Shown here: piece by piece, positions 46,501 through 55,561 of the stretch | Position numbering within the stretch: the stretch's first letter is position 1 | Layout: each line of letters opens with the position of its first letter | DNA from: Mytilus trossulus | Lineage: Eukaryota; Mollusca; Bivalvia; Mytilida; Mytilidae | Direction of reading: 5' to 3' | NCBI RefSeq assembly: GCF_036588685.1 | Contig: NC_086378.1 | Span: 76,277,127-76,341,126, forward strand | DNA length: 64,000 nt | The notes under the pieces: generated by a model | The model's input: only the letters and a program-made list of their open reading frames with translations | Databases searched by the model: none | Told to the model about the DNA's origin: nothing | Translations under genes and position numbers: made by a program

Positions 46501-49500
46501 ATACATGGTAGATTGTTACATGTAGCACATAATACAAATATGTAGCTGTGGAACTGTACATGTAGCTCATTGATCATGTCAGGACTATAAACATGATACA
46601 TGGTAGATTGTTACATGTAGCACATAATACAAATATGTAGCTGTGGAACTGTACATGTAGCTCATTGATCATGTCAGGACTATAAACATGATACATGGTA
46701 GATTGTTACATGTAGCACATAATACAAATATGTAGCTGTGGAACTGTACATGTAGCTCATTGGTCATGTCAGGACTATAAACATGATACATGGTAGATTG
46801 TTACATGTAGCACATAATACAAATATGTAGCTGTGGAACTGTACATGTAGCTTATTGATCATGTTGATCTGATGATATTGATGACAATTTGCAGACCTTA
46901 AATAATATATTGTTTGTTTCCCTAATCTCCAACCTGCCAAGCCAGGTAGGGAAATAATTTCTTTTTTCAAAAAGCTGTAACAATGTCGATCCGGCAACAT
47001 GGGCAAACCTGAAAATCAGAATTGAATAACATATTATTTGAATTAGTTTTGACAATAAAATTTTATGAGTCACACTGTTTTTGCAGGGTCAGTCAGGACA
47101 GGATTGAGGAAACAAACAATATTTTATTTTAGGTCTTATTCATATTATCAAATAATTAGGAGATCTGGTGTCTTCCTTATAAGGCAACAAGAAACGTCAA
47201 TCACCCACATGAACAAATGATGTAGCGTCAAATCAAGAATTAAGTAAGTGACAAAAAAGTAAATTTGGATGTAAAAAATCTAAATCTAAATTATTCTAAA
47301 TCAACATGATCAATAAATATTCTTTTTTTGATATGCAAGAAAAAAACTGTGTAAATTTTTATCAAGGACTCAGGTAGTTTTGTGATAATATACATTATAA
47401 GTTTATAGATGAATAAATCAATATTTATGTAAGATTTGACATGTCATAGTTGGTGTACATGTACAAAATGTACATGTATTATGTATATCAAAGATAAGAT
47501 TCAAACCAAATAATAAATTATGTGCTTAAATAATCATGATTTTATAATTTTACTTGAGACTCACAAGGGCAATACATCTATTTATCGGTCGTCCCACTGT
47601 CTATATCACTCTGTTCAGCTCTTAATATTATTCCGTATCATGTCTTTGTGACGTCAAATACGTTGACCCGGCCTTAATAACTTTGACCCGGACATATCAG
47701 CGACGTCATAATGTTTAAACCGACGTTAATAACTTTCACCCGAACTTATCAAGTCATCTTTTATGTGCTGGTAAAACAAAGAAAACACTTCTGAAACATG
47801 CAAATATAGCCCGATAAATCGATTATCAGATTATCTGCATATTGATATTGTAAAATATCAGCTGCTTGACATAATATGAAGGCTTTTTGATCTCGTTCGC
47901 TACGCTCACTCGACAAAAAGCTTCATATCATGTCTCGCAGCTGATATTTTACGATATCAACATGCAGATAACCTGATAATCGATACTTATTATATACTAA
48001 GTAGTAAATACAGATAAATTGTAAGTGTTATACAATCAATGGCAAGTGTGCTGTATCAGCCAACTGTGATGATATCGATATTAGCACAGTTGCAAAAGCT
48101 TTATCACACCTTTAATCTGTATGACGTTACGTCATCAATTGCAGTCACTGTTGCAAAGGCCTTATCAAATCCCTAATCTGTATGACGTCATGTCAAACCT
48201 TTAATCTGTATGACGTCATTTCAAACCTCACTATTTGTATGACGCCATGTCATGTCACATAAATAACATCTACTTGAGGTATATATAATAAAGTGTATAT
48301 AATATGGCCTTTTCAATATCACACACCGTATCAACCCTCAACCAAAATTATCCCTCGAGCAGAGCTCTTGGGATTATATTGGTGTCTCGGGTTGATACAG
48401 ATGCAATATTGAAAAAGCCATATGATATTCTCCTTAAATGTATATAGTACATTACACAGATGAAAAATTTAAACGTTTACATTGTCAAAGATTGTTAAGG
48501 GGGCTTGCGGGTCTAAATCAACTTTTTTTTCTTAAATAGGAATTTTCCTATGTTTTCTATGATTAAACTTTATCTTAAACCTAATAGTAATATAAAATAA
48601 AAATATGGGGTCACTGTTCATTTAAGTAACAAATCTGCCTCCGAAAGAAGCATACATTTTTGTAAATGTCCTTTTTTTTCTGTTGAACTAAAAGGAAGTA
48701 TCGGTAATATCGAAATAAAAAAAGAACTAAACTACAGAAATTGCTTAAATTTTACAATTATTTAGTCTATGTACAGCTTGTTTGGAAACAATAATAAAAA
48801 AATACAGGTCATCGATGAGTTAAACATTGTTAAAAAAGATTTCAATTCAAACATTAAAAATTGACATTTTTGCACCAAAGGGAGATAATTTTGAGATTTT
48901 TCAATGATAGAAACATTTTTAATCATCTATGGCCAAACCAAATCGATATGTCTTGGTGATTTTTGTACCATACTATAAAGTAATAACTAAATAGTGTAAT
49001 AAATAAAATTTGTAATGAAAAAATGTTTTATTTTTTGCTGAATTTTTTATACATGTACATGATGTACATTGTACCCGCAAGCCTCCTAAATAAAAAATAA
49101 AGATATGCATGTCAATGTTTGAGAGGGAAGACCTTAATTGGAACTCCAGGATCAGGTGCTTTAAAGCTAGGAATTTCGGGATGATACTTTGGGGAACTGG
49201 GACTTCTTTTTTTCGAATTTCCGGATGTTGAGATCTAAAAGACTTTAAAATCAGGATCTCAAGGCGTTTTAACCCCATCAAGACCCCTCTGAGCCTCCCC
49301 TCCCCCCCCCCCCCCCCCCTCCATGCTTGATAAAAAAAATAACAACAATTTAAAAAAAAATATAAGAATGATTGCTACTTTTCTTTACTTTTGATGGATC
49401 TTTAGTATTTATAATCAAATGATAATCTGTTGTTTAAATTGTAAATTAACTCTCTCATGCTCTCTTTTTTTCTTGACGCTAATATTTTTCTACATGTCGA

Positions 49501-50194
49501 TTCTTGATGCAGGTTCTTGTTCATTTGTTGTGGCTAAAATACTTCTTGTCGCTAATTAGAGAGACCAGGAAATCTGTGACATTTGACACTTGACTTAAGA
49601 AACTTCGGTTACACTAGTGTGGCTGGGCCTTATATTTTACAAGAACAGCTGAGATGTCTAGCAATGCCAACATGGCCAATGGTAGAGAAACAAAGAATTA
49701 AAAAATAATTTATGAACGAGGTTATACAACAGGCAAAATGACAGTTTGGGCTCATGTAAGAAAAAGTGGGGTATCCCCTGTTTTCAGAGTACACCCCAAT
49801 TTCCTGGGGTTAAAAAAATCCAATTTACAGTGGCTTTCTTTTTCTATTTCAATTTTAATATGCCATATTATGATTTAACTGTATTTGAACTCTACATACC
49901 ATCTTGTAAAAAATTAAACAGCCTAATAATGCAATCTCTTAAAGTTTCCTTGTTCTCTCCACAGTAACTCTCCGTAATTTCTTTAATAGCTTTCGTCCAA
50001 AACCAGTAACAGGGTAACCCTTCTCCGACAGAGTACTCAACGCTTGCATTTGGAAATGATTGTTTGTCTTGTGCATTTGTATGTAATATCTTTATGTTAT
50101 GAAAAAGTCTATTGTTAATAAATAAATCATTTTCAACTGAATAATCACTAAAGCACTGCCTAAAAATATTTTCAAGATTTTTTCTAATTTCCAT
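39831..50194 (-). CDS. Uncharacterised four-exon gene (about 440 residues)
   Basis: Exons, in transcript order: 50194-49900, 47008-46897, 43337-43165 and 40573-39831, 1323 nt with the stop codon. Splice phases agree (1, 2, 1) and junctions are GT-AG. The protein begins MEIRKNLENIFRQCFSDY, has a VGEGLPCYWFWTKAIKEI stretch in exon 1, a single CPACGEDL cysteine pair late in exon 3, then WHGHPDITIDRCLVKI at the start of exon 4, and ends in HLWNSAHTRRMKERLDALD. No signal peptide or membrane segment is evident. I do not recognise the family. The HGHPD...VK spacing faintly recalls the core of PD-(D/E)XK nucleases; that is speculation. Exon 2 and the choice of acceptor for exon 3 are the weakest parts of the model. 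A partial, broken copy lies at 29755-30482. Confidence 0.65.
40765..40880 (+). repeat. Repeat R6 fragment in intron 3
   Basis: ACCCAGACTCGCATTTCACC, AAAAGACTCATCAGTGACGA and GACCATTTAGGATCCAAAAT. I recognise this as a dispersed mussel repeat that is also scrapped at 28325-28870. Confidence 0.6.
41073..42071 (+). repeat. 45-bp satellite array in intron 3, about 22 units
   Basis: The unit is 45 bp (measured from successive GATCACC starts at 41114 and 41159). It contains ACCTGAATGTTGTCATTTCT, then CTCTTAYAAC and TCTTGTCAAGTGATC. Units are almost identical. The main variable site is TTAYAA, which appears as TTACAA, TTATAA, TTGTAA and TTCTAA. The last unit breaks off at ACCTGAATGC. No open frame of note. 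Confidence 0.97.
42072..43164. other. Remainder of intron 3
   Basis: AT-rich, with a short ATATAT tract near 42,665-42,700 and no recognisable gene or repeat. Confidence 0.5.
43165..43337 (-). CDS. Exon 3 of the four-exon gene
   Basis: Donor GTAAG after 43165. Two acceptors are possible: TTTCAG before 43350 and ACAACAG before 43337. Only the second keeps phase with exon 2 as modelled. It encodes TVTEIQAILSHHLFGPLSSS and CPACGEDLKLGETSF. Confidence 0.65.
43632..46866 (+). repeat. 95-bp satellite array in intron 2, about 34 units
   Basis: The unit is 95 bp (ACATGATACA starts at 43741 and 43836; 46021 is exactly 24 units later). It contains TGTCAGGACTATAAACATGA, GGTAGATTGTTACATGTAGC and GTAGCTGTGGAACTGTAC. 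Each unit holds palindromes TACATGTA, usually twice, and TTGATCAT. Unit variants (ACTAGTAG, ACTAGAAG, CACATATTAC, GAAACATGG, GATACAAGG) are arranged non-randomly. Confidence 0.97.
46897..47008 (-). CDS. Probable exon 2 of the four-exon gene
   Basis: Acceptor TTTTCAG just before 47008, donor GTCTGC after 46897. In the phase given by exon 1 it reads LPMLPDRHCYSFLKKE and LAGWRLGKQTIYYLRS. A second open frame across the same bases (VAGSTLLQLFEKRNYF) is also protein-like but does not connect in phase to exon 3. The 95-bp satellite begins only about 30 bases downstream. Confidence 0.45.
47649..48255. promoter_or_regulatory. Cluster of CRE-like TGACGTCA sites
   Basis: Perfect TGACGTCA at 47649-47656, 48183-48190 and 48211-48218, a near version TGACGTTACGTCA at 48122-48134, and CGACGTCA near 47701. 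The last three sit in direct repeats with ATCTGTATGACGTCA, so some of them come from local duplication. CREB/ATF proteins bind this octamer; activity here is not shown. Confidence 0.4.
47818..47984. repeat. Large palindrome, 72-bp arms
   Basis: Left arm 47818-47889 and right arm 47914-47984 are near-perfect inverted copies: ATCGATTATCAG pairs with CTGATAATCGAT, and AAAATATCAGCTG pairs with CAGCTGATATTTT. The 24-base loop contains CTCGTTCGCTACGCTCACTC. It could be a MITE-like element; no target duplication was identified. Confidence 0.85.
48302..48423. repeat. Second palindrome
   Basis: ATATGGCCTTTTCAATAT pairs with ATATTGAAAAAGCCATAT, CGTATCAACCC pairs with GGGTTGATAC, and inner ACCAAAATTATCCC pairs with GGGATTATATTGGT around CTCGAGCAGAGCTC. 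Probably a short inverted-repeat element. Confidence 0.8.
49297..49319 (+). repeat. C homopolymer tract
   Basis: A C-rich run with one T interruption, ending a repeat-like segment. Length may be unreliable. Confidence 0.8.
49900..50194 (-). CDS. Exon 1 of the four-exon gene
   Basis: ATG at 50194-50192, 98 codons plus one base, then donor GTATGT at 49899-49894. The frame would run three more codons before a stop, which supports splicing here. Confidence 0.65.
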
Positions 50195-51474
50195 AATCTT
50201 CGAACTGTTTAGTACTGGGGAACGAAACTAGAAACTGAGACTCAATATCGAATCTCTTTCCGATGATGAAGGAGCACCTCATTTGATGAGTAATCCTGCG
50301 TTTATACAAGAAGATCTATTTAAGACCATTTAAGATCGCAACTTGGGACCCGAGACAACGGTGCTAGTATTGGCATGCATTTGTCTATTGTTGTCTTCTC
50401 TTCTTCTTTTGTTACAGAAAACCACCAACGTACTGATGTTAACTTTCCGGCGCATGCCTAGTTAATGTTTTCAAAATAAATTTATCTGAATAATTTTTGT
50501 CAAATCATAAATTAACAAATATTTCTTGTTCAAAGTTGTTGCTTTTGGTCACATATTTTCGTATTTTTCAATTTTTACAATTTTTCTTTGTTTTTAATTT
50601 ATACAATTTTTTATTTAGTTTTAAATATTACATTTTTTATTTTTATTTTTTTGGTATAAGATAAAACAAGAGTATCTGTTTATTTCAGATGAGGGTAAGT
50701 ATCAAGGAGCACATCGTGTGTGAGTGCATCGGGGTTGAATGACACTCATTGGATTATTTAGGAACACCATGATGCAATCTTGGATGCATGTCTTAAACAA
50801 CCTCAACAGTTTAAAATCAGAATTAAAAAGCGACTGTATTTTAATACTTCTTCATGATTAATCTACAGTCGAAATTTCCAAGATAACACGTACAGATATA
50901 CAACTGAATTATTACACGCACCACACAAAACACATAATTTGCGGACCAACGAAAATGAAAAATGAAAGAACAATGGCATCAAAAGAGTAAATTATGCTGC
51001 TTTTTTTATTTGACCGAAATGAAATATTAGGTGTCGCTTAGGAAAAAAGTTTAAAGAATCTTAATCATTATAACAATATTTTTTCACGTACCGAAGGTTA
51101 TATAGTGCTGTTAACGTTAATGCAAAGCCAAGGGCATTCATCCTCACAAAAAAATAGCTCCCTACCCAAATGTTTAATAAAGAACAACATACTCACCGCA
51201 TCTCTCCAGCCTGGCTTCCGTTCAGATTTCTCCCGCGAAACACAACAACAACAACAAACAACAAATATTTTATTTGCCAATCACGGCGCCCAGAATGAGC
51301 AGAATAATTACAATATAATTTTCAAACATAATGTAAAATAAATTAAAAAATAGGTTAAACAAAGTACATAATATGATTGATTTTGATTTAGTTGATTAAT
51401 ATAATATTAAAGCAAATGAAGTAGGCAATTTGTAATAATAAACATATATAGTACAATATGACCAATAGTCTGTT
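50195..51474. other. Region upstream of the four-exon gene
   Basis: Probably contains the promoter, but no TATA box or initiator can be assigned with confidence. 51,190-51,280 (minus) has an ATG-led frame ending at a consensus donor GTGAGT near 51,191, which could be a 5' exon. 50,540-50,690 is T-rich. Confidence 0.4.
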
Positions 51475-52795
51475 ACTCAACTGCTAACAACGATGAACGA
51501 TCTATTCCAACTCGATGACAAAGGCCTGCAGACAGATATAGTTATACTAGATTTCTCCAAAGCCTTCGATACGGTCCCGCCTCGCTGGGGGTCCCGCACA
51601 ATAGGCTGTTAGCCAAACTTGAAAGTTATGGTATTGATGGTCCAATACTAGATTGGCTCAACATGTTCCTGACACAACGATCTATGAGAGTCTTGGTAGA
51701 TGGCGAAAATTCTGAATCGGTGGGTGTAGCATCAGGAGTACCTCAAGACACGGTATTAGGACCGCTGCTGTTCCTATGTCACATTAATGACTTACCTGAA
51801 ACTGTCAAATCTCAAGTCAGACTATAAAAGTCTATTCGCAGATGATTGCCTACTATATAGGAAAGTCCAAACACAACATGACCACCAACTGCTACAAAAC
51901 GACCTTGCATCGTTGGAAGAATGGGCCATAAAATGGGGTATGAGATTTAATGCCAAAAAATGTTACGTGATGAGCGTCAATAACAAATCATCTCATTTTT
52001 ATAAACTGGACAATCACATCCTGCAACAGGTACAACAAAATCCGTATCTTGGTGTTATTATCTCAGATGATCTGAGGTGGGGCGCCCACATCACCAAAAC
52101 CGTGAAGAAAGCCAATTCAACTCTAGGCTTCTTGCGACTAAACCTCCGTCACTGTCCTAAGGATTGCAGGAAACAGGCGTATATAGGACTCATCCGGTCA
52201 CTACTAGAATATGCGTCCATAGTCTGGGACCCTTACTTAATCAAGGACATAAATGCACTTGAACGAGTACAGAAACAAGCAGTGCGCTTCATCAGTGGGG
52301 ATTATACAAGCAGAGAGGAAGGTAGTATAAGGAGACTTATGAATGAACTAAAACTTCCAACACTGGAAAACAGACGTCGTCACAGAAGACTTACTTTTCT
52401 CTACAAGGTGGCCGGGGAGTTGGTACCAGCTATACCACAAGACTCAGTATTAGTCAAAGAGAGACCAAAACGACAAATTAAATCAAAACAATTTAGTGAC
52501 TATAAAACAACAAACATTGTAGACAAATTTGCTCTTAACAACAGCCGGTGCTTTAAAATTCCACCTAGCAAATCCGATCAATACAAACAGTCATTCTTTG
52601 TAAGAACCATACCCGAATGGAATAGACTACCAGACAATCTCGTGTGTGCTAAGACAATTGAGAGCTTTAAAACTTTGGTTGCTCTCACAACGTTGGACTA
52701 ATTTTCCAGCGCCTCTCTCCCGTTGCCACTGATGCCATATACTGGCCCTGCAACGTATTTATTCAGATTCAGATAAAGCCTCTGCTAACACATTT
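51475..52795 (+). mobile_element. 5'-truncated LINE with reverse transcriptase C-terminal region
   Basis: 51,475-51,800 reads TDIVILDFSKAFDTVPP (polymerase motif with the first catalytic aspartate), then, after a frame break, ASGVPQDTVLGPLLF, both typical of non-LTR retrotransposon polymerases. A continuous frame of 304 codons at 51787-52701 contains the catalytic SLFADDCLLY box, NPYLGVIISDDLRW, RSLLEYASIVWDP and a long tail ending in TIPEWNRLPDNLV. This order matches jockey/CR1-type LINEs. It has no 5' end, at least two frameshifts near 51,590 and 51,820, and a short 3' part to about 52,790. Not autonomous. It is better preserved than the relics at 8090-8800 and 30575-31020 and belongs to a different subfamily. 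Confidence 0.88.
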
Positions 52796-52880
52796 TAGAA
52801 ATAAACCATTTCAAGTTCTGCTATGTATTACGGAAGCGTATTAGCGCCACACATTTTTTTTTTTTTATTTTTCTTCCTAT

Positions 52881-53161
52881 GTTTGCGTTATAACGCAAAC
52901 CTTTGCGATATAACGCAAACCTTTGCGTTATAACGCAAACCTTTGCGTTAAAACGCAAACCTTTTGCGTTATAACGCAAACCTTTGCGATATAACGCAAA
53001 CCTTTGCGTGATAACGCAAACATTTGCGATATAACGCAAACCTTTGCGATATAACGCAAACCTTTGCGATATAACGCAAACCTTTGCGATATAACGCAAA
53101 CCTTTGCGTTATAACGCAAACCTTTGCGATATAACGCAAACCTTTGCGTTATAACGCAAAC
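52881..53161. repeat. Palindromic 20-bp array, left end of the foldback-like element
   Basis: About 14 units. The core TTGCGTTATAACGCAA is a 16-bp perfect palindrome; units are joined by ACCT. Many units carry TTGCGATATAACGCAA, which is one base away from perfect symmetry. One junction has an extra T (near 52,962). The frames open on the minus strand are products of this periodicity. Confidence 0.95.
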
Positions 53162-53854
53162 ATCTTTATTTCAATTATTCATTAAGTTTTGTATATATGT
53201 CCATCTGTCATTCATTTCGGATGTGATTTACTAGTATATAAAAAAAGAAACATACATACAAGGCCAAATCATTATAATAAATATGCATAGGAATAATGGA
53301 ATAATTGAAGTGCAATTATACATAAATTAAGACTGATTTGTGCATCAGAAAAGTATATAATTTAACAAGAAAATAGATATAGTATATAGTCATATTATAA
53401 TTGAAAGATCAAAAATAATGTCATACAATTGTGAAACCTCCAAGTCAAATAGACAAAATAATCTATCTGCTTTAAAATGAATTATTAATAAGGAAACATT
53501 TTTTTTTAAATCTCAGAATATGATCAAGATTCTTTGATAGAAAGTCATTGAATTTTCATTTCAATATAATGAAGTATTTTTAAGATGCTTGGGTAGCAAT
53601 TTGAATAGAGAGAACATAATTTTATTAATGAAACATCTTCATTCTATACATTTATTGCCAAAGGGTAGCTTGTTTAAATGTAACCTACTTTACACAGTTC
53701 TCAAACGAGAGCTTACTTTGGAAGTATATTTATATTCGGTTATAGCTATATTAGCAGGGTTGATTTGTTTCTTAGGTATAACCTCAATTTACTCAATTTT
53801 CTTTGTAATATATACTAGTAGTAACTTGGATATCGTTTTTGGGGACCTTATAGT

Positions 53855-53990
53855 TTGTTGTTTGGTTTGAGCCAATGCTCCGTGTTGAAGACCGTAATTC
53901 GGCCTATGATGGTTTACTTTTACGAATAGTGACTTAGATGGAGAGTTTTCTTATTGGCACTCATACCACATCTTCTTATATTATTATGCT
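53855..53990 (-). repeat. Repeat R4 inside the foldback-like element
   Basis: Inverted R4: GGTTTGAGCCAATGCTCCGT, then GGCACTCATACCACATCTTC. It is diverged from the copy at 18862-19000. Confidence 0.65.
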
Positions 53991-54136
53991 CATTATTAGT
54001 CATTGATATGATCTAATTATTCAAGTAGTTTACTTTGCAATTACTACAAAGGTGATAAATTTTATTATATCCAGCCTCCTCCATTAATAACTACTGTTTC
54101 CTTTGAATCTTAAATAAGAAATAAGATAAAACAAAT

Positions 54137-54297
54137 GTTTGCGTTATATCGCAAAGGTTTTCGTTTTATCGCAAAGGTTTGCGTGATAACGCAAAGGTTT
54201 GCGTTATATCGCAAAGGTTTGCGTTATAACGCAAATGTTTGCGTTATAACGCAAAGGTTTGCGTTATAACGCAAAGGTTTGCGTTATAACGCAAACA
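54137..54297. repeat. Palindromic 20-bp array, right end of the foldback-like element
   Basis: About eight units of the same core, joined by AGGT (the complement of the left spacer), with variants TTGCGTTATATCGCAA and TTCGTTTTATCGCAA. It is the inverted partner of 52881-53161. Confidence 0.95.
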
Positions 54298-54429
54298 TAG
54301 GAAGAAAAATTTAAAAAAAAATGTGTGGCGCTAATACGCTTCCGTAATGTATCGTTAAAGTCCAACACTATCGTAACCATTTGTAAATTAGTATGTAAAA
54401 TAATTTTCAAAAAAATAATTATTTTACCT

Positions 54430-54560
54430 ATAAAAAAAGAAGATGTGGTATGATTGCTAAGGAGACAACTGTCCACAAGAGACCAAGAATGACACAGAAA
54501 TTAACAACTATATGTCACCGTATGGCCTTCAACAATGAGTAAAGCCCATACCACATAGTC
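54430..54560 (+). repeat. Variant R4 next to the foldback-like element
   Basis: AGAAGATGTGGTATGATTGC, then AGGAGACAACTGTCCACAAG and GGCCTTCAACAATGAGTAAA. This belongs to a different subfamily from the 18862-19000 copy (different centre, same ends). Confidence 0.6.
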
Positions 54561-54864
54561 AGCTTCTAACTGATTTAATTATACGTACTAACATATCTAC
54601 CTCAATTATTCCTTATGGTTTATGTGACGTTTCTTATTAGGGTAACGTCACAATGTTTGAATGGCCGCCTAACAACAACGTCAACAAGAAGGCTTCTTCT
54701 GGGGAGAGGGTCGGACGCGTTATACAGCATGGGGATTCTAGAAAACAGTATGTATTATGTAGCAAATTATTCAAGTATTCATTTTCTATCAAATGTTATT
54801 ATATATTATGTACAATATATAATATCAGACAATGTTTACGCACCTAGAACAAGTAAGTCTAAGT

Positions 54865-55040
54865 TCTGTGTGACAGTGGTGGATCCAAAAAGGGGGGGGG
54901 GGTCCGGTGGTAGACTCCCTTTTTTGGACGATCAATGCATTTGAATGGGAGCATATAGTTGGAACCCTCATTTACTCTGGGTTGGGACACCCCCCCTCTC
55001 CCCGGCCCCTTTTAAAATGGCTGGCTTTGCTCCTGTGTGA
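54865..55040. repeat. G- and C-rich repeat fragment R7
   Basis: GACAGTGGTGGATCC followed by a G run near 54,892, then ACTCTGGGTTGGGACACCCC and a C-rich stretch, ending ATGGCTGGCTTTGCTCCTG. A related scrap lies at 21,095-21,180 (CAGTGGCGGATCC). Confidence 0.5.
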
Positions 55041-55478
55041 AGTCCTACAGTTTACTGAATTTTCAGTGATGTAAGCTGAACTTTTTGGTAAATATATTTT
55101 GAATAGCTCATTCATTATACAGACAGTTTTGACATTTTTCAATAGAATCGTTAAACTTTCTCTTTATTTTTTTAATTTACAATATCTTGGTGAGCTAAAT
55201 TTTGTCTTGTCTCAGATCAAAATAAATCCAGAGTTCGTCGTAAAATACTGGTGCTTTTAGACAGCTTTTCAGTCGTTGGGCTTAAATTATCTAAATATTT
55301 TGGTAGTGCAGGGTAAGTGCATTTGTTATTGGATTACAGTCACACTATCATGTATGCTTAAACTTTTTTTTAAAGCCTCCAACCCGTAAAGAGGTATTAC
55401 TTACCTCATCCTAACCTATACATAACGATAGCCTTTCTAAATAATACTATAGCAATTACCCTAATGTTTCGTTTTCAG

Positions 55479-55561
55479 ATGATATATCGGAAGACGATTT
55501 TGTGGTCCTGCTAGAAGACCGTGCATTTGTGGATTATTTCAACATATATCTAAGTCTACCG
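55479..55561 (+). CDS. RGS22-like gene, first supported exon
   Basis: Acceptor GTTTTCAG, donor GTATGT. It enters in phase 1, so an upstream coding exon must exist. A frame at 54653-54750 (MFEWPPNNNVNKKASSGERV, donor GTATGT) is a candidate, but its phase does not fit directly. Confidence 0.75.

Larger units (their letters stand above)
47009..49899. other. Intron 1 of the four-exon gene
   Basis: About 2.9 kb with two large palindromes, a cluster of TGACGTCA sites, and near 49,100-49,320 a repeat with CGGGATGATAC and ATCAGGATCTCAAGGCG ending in a C tract. No other exon is supported. Confidence 0.55.
52828..54347. mobile_element. Foldback-like transposable element (1520 bp)
   Basis: The two ends are inverted copies: TTACGGAAGCGTATTAGCGC at 52828 and its complement ending at 54347, then a T- or A-rich spacer, then TTCTTCCTATG or CATAGGAAGAA, then a tandem array of a 20-bp palindromic unit. 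The left inverted end is about 334 bp and the right about 211 bp. TGTA lies directly outside both ends (52824-52827 and 54348-54351), a candidate 4-bp target duplication. Long inverted ends built of tandem repeats are the mark of foldback elements. The 975-bp middle shows no transposase; it holds a 93-codon frame (53589-53870) without recognisable homology and an R4 fragment. Confidence 0.8.

Noticed and set aside
41073-46866. CRISPR-like array
   Set aside because: Units are contiguous without unique spacers, and the context is an intron of a eukaryotic gene; these are satellites.
46852-47073. Alternative frame for exon 2 of the four-exon gene (VAGSTLLQLFEKRNYF)
   Set aside because: It is protein-like, but its phase does not connect to exon 3 with either acceptor, whereas the other frame connects on both sides.
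49892-50194. Single-exon protein of 100 residues
   Set aside because: The stop lies just after a consensus donor, and downstream exons match in phase, so it is better read as exon 1.
52821-53119. Two minus-strand frames with repeated KGLRYIAKVCV-type peptides
   Set aside because: They are translations of the palindromic 20-bp array; a 20-bp unit returns to the same frame only every 60 bp and the frames lack any other support.
54653-54750. First coding exon of the RGS22-like gene
   Set aside because: It has an ATG and a good donor, but it ends in phase 2 and the first supported exon enters in phase 1; kept only as a candidate.
55215-55312. A further exon of the RGS22-like gene between TCTCAG and GTAAGT
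   Set aside because: The splice signals look good, but the only open frame leaves in phase 2, while the next exon needs phase 1.
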